28,948 bases of DNA. It comes from Gemella haemolysans. Its GTDB lineage: Bacteria; Bacillota; Bacilli; Staphylococcales; Gemellaceae. Positions 16,817 through 24,710 of the stretch are shown piece by piece. The notes under the pieces were generated by a model, which saw only the letters and a list, made by a program, of their open reading frames with translations, had not been told where the DNA came from and did not search any database. A program made the translations under genes and the position numbers. The first letter of the stretch is position 1; each line of letters starts with the position of its first letter. The stretch spans positions 1 to 28,948 of the forward strand of contig NZ_CABFLN010000020.1 in assembly GCF_901873445.1 (NCBI RefSeq), given 5' to 3'.

Positions 16817-16845
16817 TTTACATATCTCAAACTTCTTGTTATAAT
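16817..16845 (+). promoter_or_regulatory. Promoter of guaA
   Basis: TTTACA (16817-16822), 17 bp, TATAAT (16840-16845) with an extended TGT before it. Confidence 0.8.
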
Positions 16846-16883
16846 AGACTATATTAATAAAAGTATATTTTAGGAGGAAAACC

Positions 16884-18428
16884 GTGAAACACGAATTTAT
16901 ATTAGTTCTTGACTTTGGTAGTCAATATAACCAACTTATCACTCGTCGTGTACGTGAACTTGGTGTATATTCTGAACTACATGACAATGAAATTTCTATA
17001 GAAGAAATCAAAAAAATGAACCCTAAAGGAATCATCCTTTCAGGTGGACCAAACTCAGTTTACGAAGAAAACTCTCTTACTATTGATGATGAAATCTTCA
17101 ACCTAGGTATTCCTGTACTAGGAATTTGTTACGGAATGCAACTTATGCAACACAAACTAGGAGGTAAAGTAGAATCTGCAACAAGTAGAGAATACGGAGC
17201 TCACAATGTTGATGTAACTCCAGGAGCTAAACTATTCGAAGGTACTCCTGCTTCTCAACAAGTATTAATGAGTCACTCTGATAAAGTAGTTGAACTTGCT
17301 GAAGGATTCAAAGTTGTCGCAACAAGTGATAACTGTCCAATCGCGGCCGCTGAAAATGTAGAGAAAAACTTCTACTGCTTCCAATTCCACCCAGAAGTAC
17401 GTCACTCTGAATACGGTTATGACTTAATTAGAAACTTCATCCGTAACGTGTGTAACTGTACTGGCGATTGGACAATCCAAAACTTCATCGATGAGAAAAT
17501 CGAAGAAATTCGTGCAGAAGTTGGAAATCAAAAAGTTCTTTGTGCATTATCTGGTGGTGTAGACTCATCAGTTGTAGCTGCCCTACTAGACAAAGCAATC
17601 GGTAATCAACTTATCTGTATGTTCATCGATCACGGTTTACTTCGTAAAGGTGAAGCCGAAGCTGTAATGAATACATTCAGTAAAGAAATCGAAGGTGGAT
17701 TCAACATGAATCTTATTAAAGTCGATGCTAAAGATAGATTCTTAGGAAAACTTAAAGGGGTAAGTGATCCAGAACAAAAACGTAAAATAATCGGAAATGA
17801 ATTCGTTTATGTATTCGATGAAGAATGTGCTAAACTACATGACGTACCATTCTTAGCTCAAGGTACTCTTTACACTGACGTTATTGAATCAGGAACTAAA
17901 AACGCTCAAACAATCAAATCTCACCACAATGTAGGTGGATTACCAGAAGATATGCGTTTTTCTCTAATCGAGCCTCTTAACACTCTATTCAAAGATGAAG
18001 TTCGTGCATTAGGAGAAGCTCTTGGTCTTCCTCATGAAATCGTTTGGCGCCAACCATTCCCAGGACCAGGACTTGGTATTCGTGTCCTTGGAGAAGTAAC
18101 AGAAGAAAAACTTCAAATCGTACGCGACAGTGACTTCATCTTACGTGATGTTATCGCTAAACGCGGATTAGAAGGCGAAATTTGGCAATACTTCACATGT
18201 CTTCCAGACATTCGTTCAGTAGGAGTTATGGGAGATGTGCGTACATATGACTACACAGTTGCAGTTCGTGCCGTAACAAGTATCGACGGTATGACAGCAA
18301 GCTGGGCTCACATTCCATTTGAAGTATTAGAAGAAATCTCAGCTCGTATCGTAAACGAAGTTGCTCACGTTAACCGCGTAGTTTACGACATCACTAGTAA
18401 GCCACCAGCAACTATTGAATGGGAATAA
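16884..18428 (+). CDS. guaA: GMP synthase (glutamine-hydrolysing)
   Basis: GuaA amidates XMP to GMP using glutamine and ATP. At 514 residues it is full length. The class I glutaminase domain has nucleophile Cys82 in GICYGMQLM and His169/Glu171 in [11 protein letters not shown]. The ATP pyrophosphatase motif LSGGVDSSV is at 222-230, followed by the dimerisation domain ending with the invariant PPATIEWE. Translation starts at a GTG (16884) behind TAGGAGGAAAACC. It is monocistronic, with its own promoter and terminator. In many bacteria the 3' end of guaA is an integration site for islands, and the DNA after this gene looks accessory. Confidence 0.98.
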   Translation: MKHEFILVLDFGSQYNQLITRRVRELGVYSELHDNEISIEEIKKMNPKGIILSGGPNSVYEENSLTIDDEIFNLGIPVLGICYGMQLMQHKLGGKVESATSREYGAHNVDVTPGAKLFEGTPASQQVLMSHSDKVVELAEGFKVVATSDNCPIAAAENVEKNFYCFQFHPEVRHSEYGYDLIRNFIRNVCNCTGDWTIQNFIDEKIEEIRAEVGNQKVLCALSGGVDSSVVAALLDKAIGNQLICMFIDHGLLRKGEAEAVMNTFSKEIEGGFNMNLIKVDAKDRFLGKLKGVSDPEQKRKIIGNEFVYVFDEECAKLHDVPFLAQGTLYTDVIESGTKNAQTIKSHHNVGGLPEDMRFSLIEPLNTLFKDEVRALGEALGLPHEIVWRQPFPGPGLGIRVLGEVTEEKLQIVRDSDFILRDVIAKRGLEGEIWQYFTCLPDIRSVGVMGDVRTYDYTVAVRAVTSIDGMTASWAHIPFEVLEEISARIVNEVAHVNRVVYDITSKPPATIEWE

Positions 18429-18450
18429 TATTATAGTAAAATATATAGAT

Positions 18451-18480
18451 AAAAGCCTTGATTTTTAAGGCTTTTTCTTT
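18451..18480 (+). terminator. Terminator of guaA
   Basis: AAAGCCTT/AAGGCTTT stem with GATTTTT loop, followed by TTCTTTT. Confidence 0.85.
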
Positions 18481-18575
18481 TAAAAAAATTAAGCAAAATA
18501 AACTTTTAGGCATAAAGTACCCTGCCAACTTCCCTGCCGAAGAGTAAAATTTACAATGTAAAAAGGTAAACAATT
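18481..18575. other. Post-guaA junction region
   Basis: No gene is seen. A 7-base direct repeat CCCTGCC occurs twice about 5 bases apart (18520-18540). I could not find a copy of the guaA 3' end elsewhere in the window, so an attachment site is not demonstrated. Confidence 0.35.
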
Positions 18576-18737
18576 TTGAAATATACTCAGGATTATCTAA
18601 ATTCTCCCCTTATCACCTCTAAAGAAAATAGAGCTGAATATATGGAATATTTAGCTGAGCAGAATATTGAAGAATTATCTTCTCTGTTAAATAACTCACT
18701 TGAATTTGAAAAAGAAAGAATATCACAATTTAACTAA
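18576..18737 (+). pseudogene. Short ORF, probably the 3' remnant of a lost gene
   Basis: A 53-codon reading frame (TTG at 18576, TAA at 18735) encodes a charged helical peptide beginning LKYTQDYLNSPLITS and ending EKERISQFN. An in-frame stop lies three codons before the TTG and there is no ribosome site. A strong terminator follows directly, as expected for the tail of a gene whose front was deleted. I do not recognise the family. It might be a tiny functional protein, but the missing start signals argue against it. Confidence 0.4.
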
Positions 18738-18744
18738 TATTATG

Positions 18745-18780
18745 GTCGTAACCTTTAATTTAAGGTTACGACTATTTTTT
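18745..18780 (+). terminator. Terminator after the remnant ORF
   Basis: 11-bp perfect stem GTCGTAACCTT/AAGGTTACGAC with a 6-base loop, followed by TATTTTTTT. Confidence 0.88.
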
Positions 18781-18796
18781 TGCCCAAATTGACTAC

Positions 18797-18812
18797 TATG
18801 GGTATACCCATA
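18797..18812. promoter_or_regulatory. 16-bp perfect palindrome upstream of the recombinase
   Basis: TATGGGTATACCCATA is self-complementary and lies 82 bp before the recombinase ATG. A second, weaker dyad ATGT..ACAT with a TTATAC centre is at 18850-18867. Serine resolvases bind paired dyads placed just upstream of their own gene (res sites), so these are candidate subsites or operators. TTGACT at 18789-18794 would put the palindrome between -35 and -10 of a weak promoter. Confidence 0.45.
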
Positions 18813-18894
18813 TTGAACAAAATCCAACCCTATTAAATCAACAATCAAGATGTCCGTTATACATGTCTAAAAACTAAATTACAGGAGGTACAGA

Positions 18895-19507
18895 ATGAAA
18901 ATCGGATATATACGAACGTCAACCATAGACCAGAACCTAGATAGGCAAAAACAAATTATGAAAGACAATAATATTGAATTGCTATTTAGCGAACAAGAAA
19001 GTGGAAAAGATACAAATAGACCTGTCTTAAATGAGATGCTAAACTCTATTCGTACCAATGATGAAATTGTCATAGCCTCACTCGATAGACTTAGCAGAAA
19101 TTACAAAGATTTAAAAGAAATAATACAAATAATAAAAGATAAAGGAGCAACTCTAACAATAGTAGATGCTCCTTTCCTTAATTTTAATACTGGTAACTCT
19201 ACCCTAGACATCGCTATGTTTGACATACTCCTTTCTCTACTTGAATATATCGCACAGAATGAACGTGAAAAGATACTCGAAAGGCAACGTCAAGGAATAG
19301 AACAAGCCAAGAAACATGGTGTCTATAATGGACGTCCCCTAAAATACCATGCAAATGCAAAAAAACTCTCAAGATAGATTCATATACGAAAGTGTAGTAT
19401 CTATGCTCCAAGAGAAAAAACCTGTTCAATCAATTGCAAAACATGTAGGAATAGCAAAGTCAACTGTGTATGAAATACAAAAACGTATCTCTCAAATTCA
19501 TGATTAA
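18895..19507 (+). pseudogene. Serine recombinase (Hin/resolvase type), HTH frameshifted
   Basis: Residues 1-140 are a complete-looking small serine recombinase catalytic domain: YIRTSTIDQNLDRQ with nucleophile Ser9 and Arg7, SLDRLSRNYKDL, and the long E helix LLEYIAQNEREKILERQRQGIEQAK. The frame then stops at 19377 after NGRPLKYHANAKKLSR. Removing one A from the A7 run at 19359-19365 restores NAKNSQDRFIYESV and a C-terminal HTH ending in STVYEIQKRISQIHD (stop at 19505). That junction, NAKN.QDR, is the usual one in this family. AGGAGGTACAG precedes the ATG. As written, the product is a 160-residue enzyme without its DNA-binding domain. Frameshift mutation, slippage or a sequencing error are all possible. 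Confidence 0.82.
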
Positions 19508-19662
19508 TATCATATCTTATTTATATATTATAACTTCGATAATTTAGTTTTACATGGACATTTTAGCCTTATTTTGTCCTTGTTATTTTCTATAATTTTT
19601 GTATCTAAACTTATCAAAATATTTTATGTATAATAAAATCATGAAGAGAGGAGCGACTTTGT

Positions 19663-19962
19663 ATGAAGGACAAAATTAATTCACATAATACCTCTGATAA
19701 TTGGCACTCTGTCTACGCTGATATAGCAAACCTTGTCGGAGAAGATAATACCATAAAAATATACAGATACTTTAGAGGAATGAATATCAACTTTCCTATG
19801 AAGTTATTTACAAAAACAGGTTTAGAGAATATAATAAAAAACGAGTACAATGGTTCTAATGTAAAAGACCTAGCTAGAAAATATGGCTACTCTATGCGTC
19901 ATATCAATCGCATTGTAATTGATAATAAATTAAGAAATAAAAAGGAGAATAAAAGTGAATAA
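19663..19962 (+). CDS. Mor family transcription activator
   Basis: This 99-residue protein has the Mor domain seen in phage Mu Mor and in many short Firmicute regulators: WHSVYADIANLVGEDNTIKIYRYF, the central NFPMKLF strand region, then EYNGSNVKDLARKYGYSMRHINRIV, a clear helix-turn-helix. Mor activates middle promoters by binding DNA as a dimer next to RNA polymerase. AGAGGAG lies 9 bases before the ATG. Its last 8 bases overlap the GTG of the next gene, so both are made together. The natural targets here would be its own operon or the LPXTG gene downstream; this is inference from position. Confidence 0.82.
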   Translation: MKDKINSHNTSDNWHSVYADIANLVGEDNTIKIYRYFRGMNINFPMKLFTKTGLENIIKNEYNGSNVKDLARKYGYSMRHINRIVIDNKLRNKKENKSE

Positions 19963-20917
19963 AAAAATAATTACAATAATATCAAGTATAGCAGTTATCC
20001 TTATTATTGCTGTTGGCTTCTTCTTTTTCCAAAGTTCTGGGAAAAATAGTATAAAAGCTGAACATGATAAATACTTAGCTCTTATCAATGATACCCATGA
20101 TTTCAATGGAGGACTTAAAGGATTAGAAACTTTAGATAATGACAAAGGACAAGAAGCTTTCAAAAATATTAAAACTGAAATAAAGATTGCCAAAGAATTA
20201 AAAAACGCTGATTCAAGTCTAGATAATAAAGACGTTGATGCTACAAAAAAATCTTTAGAAAAAGTAGATTCACTTACTACTGACAACTCTTTTGATAAAG
20301 CTATCGAGTGGCTAAAAGAAGATATCACTAATTACGAAAAAGCTCTAAAAGAAATTAAAGAAGCTAAATCTGAAAATATTAATTCAATACTAGATAAATA
20401 TAAATTTAAACATAGTACTTTAAAAATAAAGTTGAATGAAGAAAAGAATGAATCTAAATCTGAAAGTACTAGTTCTAATTCTAATTCATCAATTTCAGAT
20501 AACGAAAATATACCTAGAGTAGGTTTACAACAAGCTCCTCTTACCTATGGAGAACTAAAACGAGGAGTTTATAATAATGGAGGTTCAGAAACTGTAATCG
20601 GTAAACTCCTTTCTGAAGAACTCGGTGGTCCTGTAGCTAACTTCTCAAATGAACAAATAAGAGATGCTATCGCTAGATATAATCAAAAGCATTCTATACA
20701 AAAGACTGAAAACACGAGCGGAAATCCCCTAGAAACTTATTATTCTCAATGGGTTACAGCTATTAAGCGAGAACATCCAGAAGCAAGTATTATCAAAGAT
20801 ACTGATGGAAGATATTATGTAGAGGGACTTACTAAAAATCGAGTCGTTGTAGTCTATGAAAATCCTCATTTAGTTCGATTAGTTAACGCTACAACTAACG
20901 TGCATGTTGAATTTTAA
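19955..20917 (+). CDS. Membrane-anchored extracellular protein of unknown function
   Basis: A 320-residue protein with one N-terminal membrane segment (residues 5-25) and the rest expected outside the cell. Residues 30-155 are helical and highly charged. Residues 155-185 are a Ser/Asn-rich linker. Residues 187-320 form a compact domain (VGLQQAPLTYGELKRGVY, then YSQWVTAIKREHPEASI, GRYYVEGLTKNRVVVVYE). I do not recognise this C-terminal domain. It starts with GTG behind AAAGGAG and overlaps the Mor gene by 8 bp (GTGAATAA), so it is translationally coupled to a DNA-binding activator. A terminator follows. It lies directly upstream of the LPXTG gene. Confidence 0.72.
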   Translation: MNKKIITIISSIAVILIIAVGFFFFQSSGKNSIKAEHDKYLALINDTHDFNGGLKGLETLDNDKGQEAFKNIKTEIKIAKELKNADSSLDNKDVDATKKSLEKVDSLTTDNSFDKAIEWLKEDITNYEKALKEIKEAKSENINSILDKYKFKHSTLKIKLNEEKNESKSESTSSNSNSSISDNENIPRVGLQQAPLTYGELKRGVYNNGGSETVIGKLLSEELGGPVANFSNEQIRDAIARYNQKHSIQKTENTSGNPLETYYSQWVTAIKREHPEASIIKDTDGRYYVEGLTKNRVVVVYENPHLVRLVNATTNVHVEF

Positions 20918-20932
20918 ATTATAATCATCTAA

Positions 20933-20974
20933 AAACTTGGGACATTTATACATGCGAATGTCCTAAGTTTTTTT
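20933..20974 (+). terminator. Terminator of the Mor operon
   Basis: AAACTT.GGACAT pairs with ATGTCC.AAGTTT and TTTT follows. Confidence 0.85.
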
Positions 20975-20996
20975 ATCTTATAATGTCTTATAAGAT
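20975..20996 (+). promoter_or_regulatory. Inverted repeat at the LPXTG gene promoter
   Basis: ATCTTATAA-TGTC-TTATAAGAT: perfect 9-bp arms with a 4-base gap. It covers the expected -35 position of a weak promoter whose -10 is TAAAAT at 21001-21006. A poor -35 overlapped by a dyad is the usual layout of an activator-dependent promoter, and the neighbouring Mor protein is an obvious candidate ligand. Confidence 0.45.
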
Positions 20997-21051
20997 ACTG
21001 TAAAATAGAAATATTAAAGAAATATAAAATCATGAAAGGAAAAGACATACT

Positions 21052-23472
21052 ATGGATAAAAAATTTTCAATCAGAAAACTTGCTGTCGGTGTAGTTTCAG
21101 TATCTATAGGAATAACTGGTTTATCAACAATATCAACTGATAACATTACTTTTGCAAATTACAGCACTCATACAGTTTCATCATCTTCTGAATATAACGG
21201 AGAAATAATATACAATATAGATGGAACTATTCTTGACTTCCAAGCATATATAATTAAAAATAAAGATAGAGTATTATTTAAACAAATGGGAGCAGAGGCT
21301 GATACCTCTCTTATAAATAAAAAAACTGGTGAAGAACATATTTTAGGTCCTGCAACCGTTAAGAATGTTCAAGACATAGGTCAAGTTTTCGTACTAGAGT
21401 CTGGTTCTTATGAACTAAATGGACTACCTCATGGTGAATACGAATTAGTGTTAGATATCTTTGGTCATGAAAAAAATACTAATAAGAAAATTAGGCTGAA
21501 ATTATCAGGAAATATAGTTTATGGTGAAAATATGACTTCTCAAAATGAGAGTAACAATAAAGATAATAATGAATCTAAACCAGAAGAGAATAAAACAACT
21601 CCTGAGTATGAACTTAGTTTATCAAATAAAAAAGTTATAGCTTACGATTTTCTAAAAGGGCTAACTTATCCTACTCTTGAAAAATTGAGAACTGATATTA
21701 TCAATGCTTCCGAAGAAGATATATATTCACTTTCTCACAAAGCCTCTGCTATTAAACAAATTAACTCAATAAAAAATCTTAATAATGATGACAAAGAAAG
21801 ATATATAAATGAAATTTTAGAAGCTAATTTACGATCTGATTTATCTATTATTGTAGGAAAAGTACTTGAAAACGATATAATTGAAACATCTAATCTAAGT
21901 GATAAACATAAAAATCGATTAAAAGAGATACTTAATACTCTCACTCAAGAAAATTATAGTAACTTTTTTGATATTATATCTTCTGCATTAGCCATAAATG
22001 AGAGTAAAGACCTATCAGCAGAAGAAAAAGAAGCATTCTTCGATGAATTCATCAATAAATATACATCAGCGATTAACCAAGATACTCCATCATTAGACTA
22101 TGAAACTCTATATAAAATGGACGTATCAATATTAATCAATAAACTTTCTTATCTAACAGATGAAGATAAAAAACTATATAAAGAAAAATTATTTGCACAA
22201 AAACCTGGATTCGGATTTGCTGGAGTAGGAGAATTGGAATATAGGATAGGATTTTTCACTAAAGATAAAATCTTAAAGAATAGTGAGTATACACTTGAAT
22301 CAATAAAAGAATTTGATGCTTATAAAGAAGCAGTCGCTAAAAACGAAGAACTTCGTAAAAAGAAAGAAAGTGAACCCACATTTGATTCAAAAACTGAAAA
22401 TGCAGATATTCCTTTCGAAACTATTTATAAAGAGGATAATACACTAGATAAAGGTACTGAAGTTACTGAAACTGAAGGTATTAACGGTGTTAAAGAAATC
22501 ACTACTACTTACACTGTTATAAATGGTATTCGTCAAGATAATCCTAAAGTTGAAGAAAAAATTACTAAAGAAAAAGTTGATAAAGTTGTTAGACGTGGAA
22601 CGAAAGTTTCAACTACTACAACTCCTGAACTTCCAAATAATACCAATAAACCTATTAGTTCTAGTACTAATGACAGCAAACCTAATACAGTAACTCCTAC
22701 TGATAGACCTGTTAATTCTAGTACTGGTGACAGCAAACCTAATACAATAACTCCTGCTGATAAATCTGTTAATTCTAGTACAGATGACAATAAACCTAAT
22801 ATAGTAGCACCTACTGATAAACCTGCTGTCAACAATTCAAAACCTACACTAGCTAATATTACACTAGAAAATATCAATAACGATATTTCTGTTACATTAG
22901 CGACAGCAGAAACAGGTGTAAAACTAGTTACAGACGAAGTAACTAACCCTACTACATTAAATGAAGTAAAAGAAAAAATTACAAACGAAAATAATTCAAT
23001 AACATCTACAACAGATATAACTAATCTTAGAGTTGTAGACTTAACACTCGAAAAAGAAGGTAAAAAATATAGCACTAATGCTAATAGAACCGTTCGTATC
23101 GCCCTATTAAATAATGAGAAAGGAAATGAGATCCTTGTTTATCACGTTAAAGATAACGGTGAGTTAGAAGAGCTAACAAAAGAGAAAAATAATCTTACTA
23201 TAACTAATGACAGCGTAGAATTTACTATTAATCATTTTAGTAAATTCGCAGTAGCTAGTATTAAGAAAAATATTCCAACTCCTTCAACTAATACAAGTGA
23301 GGAACATAATAAAAATAAAGATAACAGAAAAGACCTAACTGATATTAAACCTTCAGAATCTAATCAAAATAAAATACTACCTAGAACTGGAGTATCTTCA
23401 TCATCTACTGTACTTTTAGGAGTAACACTACTAAGCTTAGCTCTAATCAGTAGAAAACTAAAAAAGAACTAA
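21052..23472 (+). CDS. LPXTG cell-wall-anchored surface protein with FSIRK signal and G5 domain
   Basis: An 806-residue adhesin-like protein. Residues 5-24 (FSIRKLAVGVVSVSIGITGL) are a YSIRK-type signal; cleavage is likely after Ala35. Residues 40-165 look like a beta-rich domain. About 185-430 is helical, with three-helix stretches such as IKQINSIKNLNNDDKERYI that recall GA-like bundles. A G5 domain (IPFETIYKEDNTLDKGTEVT..., about 449-522) binds N-acetylglucosamine or zinc in other proteins. Residues 537-593 are three 19-residue repeats, followed by a beta-rich domain (600-745). The sorting signal is LPRTG (776-780), a hydrophobic run, then RKLKKN. The ribosome site AAGGAAAAG is rather distant from the ATG. 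The ligand is unknown. Confidence 0.9.
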   Translation: MDKKFSIRKLAVGVVSVSIGITGLSTISTDNITFANYSTHTVSSSSEYNGEIIYNIDGTILDFQAYIIKNKDRVLFKQMGAEADTSLINKKTGEEHILGPATVKNVQDIGQVFVLESGSYELNGLPHGEYELVLDIFGHEKNTNKKIRLKLSGNIVYGENMTSQNESNNKDNNESKPEENKTTPEYELSLSNKKVIAYDFLKGLTYPTLEKLRTDIINASEEDIYSLSHKASAIKQINSIKNLNNDDKERYINEILEANLRSDLSIIVGKVLENDIIETSNLSDKHKNRLKEILNTLTQENYSNFFDIISSALAINESKDLSAEEKEAFFDEFINKYTSAINQDTPSLDYETLYKMDVSILINKLSYLTDEDKKLYKEKLFAQKPGFGFAGVGELEYRIGFFTKDKILKNSEYTLESIKEFDAYKEAVAKNEELRKKKESEPTFDSKTENADIPFETIYKEDNTLDKGTEVTETEGINGVKEITTTYTVINGIRQDNPKVEEKITKEKVDKVVRRGTKVSTTTTPELPNNTNKPISSSTNDSKPNTVTPTDRPVNSSTGDSKPNTITPADKSVNSSTDDNKPNIVAPTDKPAVNNSKPTLANITLENINNDISVTLATAETGVKLVTDEVTNPTTLNEVKEKITNENNSITSTTDITNLRVVDLTLEKEGKKYSTNANRTVRIALLNNEKGNEILVYHVKDNGELEELTKEKNNLTITNDSVEFTINHFSKFAVASIKKNIPTPSTNTSEEHNKNKDNRKDLTDIKPSESNQNKILPRTGVSSSSTVLLGVTLLSLALISRKLKKN
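22660..22830 (+). repeat. Three 57-bp tandem repeats in the surface protein
   Basis: Three copies of a 19-codon unit, SSTxDxKPNxxxPxDxxVN, form a Pro/Thr/Ser-rich stalk between the G5 domain and the C-terminal domain. The copies are diverged but still in register, so unit number may vary between strains. Confidence 0.75.
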
Positions 23473-23505
23473 TTAAATAATTCAAAAAAACTAATTGGCA
23501 TACAG

Positions 23506-23547
23506 TAATAGCCCTCCAAAATTTTTCCAAATTTTGGAGGGCTATTA
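23506..23547. terminator. Perfect 19-bp hairpin after the surface protein gene
   Basis: TAATAGCCCTCCAAAATTT pairs without mismatch with 23529-23547 across a TTCC loop. It is about 30 bp after the LPXTG gene stop. There is no T run directly after it on either strand, so it may be a terminator of unusual form, a 3' RNA-stabilising stem, or a small mobile repeat. Confidence 0.6.
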
Positions 23548-23627
23548 CCAAGCGATAAGAAGATTTTTTACTATATTTGAACTAAAAAACATAAAATCTA
23601 ACTTTTAAAAATTTTCTAACCGAATAC

Positions 23628-23735
23628 TCACCATTCTTTTCCAGAATCTGCATTAAATTTATTACCATTAGCATCTATTCCAGTAAATGTTCCATCAACA
23701 TTTTGATAAACTTTAGTACCACTAAAACTATCTTA
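23628..23735 (-). pseudogene. C-terminal fragment of a lost secreted-protein gene
   Basis: On the minus strand one frame reads SFSGTKVYQNVDGTFTGIDA followed by NGNKFNADSGKEW and TGA at 23630-23628. Upstream of it the frame is closed by TGA and TAA. The glycine/asparagine/aspartate pattern is that of a beta-rich extracellular C-terminus. No ribosome site or start is present. I read it as a stranded 3' end, possibly from a gene related to the other surface proteins here. The family is not recognised. Confidence 0.5.
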
Positions 23736-23775
23736 TCATAAAAATTATATTTTAAATATATAATATTACCTAAGT

Positions 23776-24681
23776 TTACTTGATTTTAAATTTCGCTCCA
23801 TGTGTGAAAAAACCTGCACCAGCTTCTATATTAAAAAAGTGCATTTCTTTAGAATTTTCCCCCATAGTTTCAACGCCGTTAGCAGGTAACATTCTATTAT
23901 AATGAGAGAGCGGTCTACTATGGTCACTCATATCAATCAAATACAATTCAGAACCCCCGCCTGAAGGAATCTTCGGATCATCTCCTTTATAACTAAATGA
24001 ATATTTTTTACTAAATATTCCATTTAACGAATTATTTTTCTCTTCAACACTCCATTTCCCAGCCCAGTTATCTGGAACATCCACACTAAAATATTCATTT
24101 TCATAGTGTGTACTAGATTGTTTTTCTATCTTAGTAGTGACTGAAAGTTCTTTTTTATCAATATTTTCTTTATTAAGAATACTCAATCTCTTAATATAAC
24201 TTTCTATAACTTGATTGATTTCCTCAAGTTTTCTATTTATTACCTCATCAGCTGAAACAATCATTTTTTCTTTATTAATTATCTCAACTAGATTTTCAAG
24301 CCCCTTTTTTCTTTTTTCAATCTTATATTTATCGGTCTCATTAGTAATATCTTCTAATTTATTATTTTCAAATCTTGTATTATACTCATCAAAATAATAC
24401 TCTTTCATTTCAGCAATAGCTGTATCATAAATCTTAATAATTTCTTCGTTTGTATCTTTATTATTTTTAGCTTCATCTAATTCATTTGAAATCAACTTTA
24501 ACATATCTAATTTACTATCACGATCAGTTTCCTTTTTAAAAGTCTCAACAACATTTTGGATTTTTGTTATTTCCTTATTAATCTGAATTGACTTATAATA
24601 ACTTTTATAAGAATAAAAAATAACTACTAATAAGAAAACTAGAATTGAAATAATAACCTTTAAATTTTTCTTTACTTTCAT
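23776..24681 (-). CDS. Membrane-anchored coiled-coil protein of unknown function
   Basis: A 301-residue protein with one N-terminal membrane helix (residues 7-27). A long charged helical region follows (about 30-190). The compact C-terminal domain (about 195-301) starts YENEYFSVDVPDNWAGKW and ends AGAGFFTHGAKFKIK. The FSVDVPDNW opening is seen in extracytoplasmic beta-domains of Gram-positive proteins, but I cannot name the family. The layout (anchor, helical stalk, small distal domain) parallels the 320-residue protein at 19955, though the distal domains differ. AGGAGG lies 8 bases before the ATG. The -10 lies at the edge of a decayed IS, so expression may be recent in origin. Confidence 0.65.
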   Translation of the reverse strand: MKVKKNLKVIISILVFLLVVIFYSYKSYYKSIQINKEITKIQNVVETFKKETDRDSKLDMLKLISNELDEAKNNKDTNEEIIKIYDTAIAEMKEYYFDEYNTRFENNKLEDITNETDKYKIEKRKKGLENLVEIINKEKMIVSADEVINRKLEEINQVIESYIKRLSILNKENIDKKELSVTTKIEKQSSTHYENEYFSVDVPDNWAGKWSVEEKNNSLNGIFSKKYSFSYKGDDPKIPSGGGSELYLIDMSDHSRPLSHYNRMLPANGVETMGENSKEMHFFNIEAGAGFFTHGAKFKIK

Positions 24682-24701
24682 TTTTTATACCTCCTAAATA
24701 C

Positions 24702-24710
24702 ATTATATCA
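24702..24710 (-). promoter_or_regulatory. Extended -10 of the 301-residue gene
   Basis: Minus strand TGATATAAT, about 22 bases before the ATG. The region that should hold the -35 falls inside the istB remnant and is a poor match. Confidence 0.5.

Noticed and set aside
16618..16883. Purine riboswitch upstream of guaA
   Set aside because: The promoter lies only about 35 bases before the start codon and no riboswitch core is visible.
18430..18575. Attachment site at the 3' end of guaA
   Set aside because: No second copy of the guaA end was found in the window and no integrase is adjacent. The idea is kept only as context.
22533..23075. 180-codon minus-strand frame inside the surface protein gene
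   Set aside because: It mirrors the repetitive Thr/Lys codons of the plus-strand gene and has no ribosome site. It is a shadow frame.
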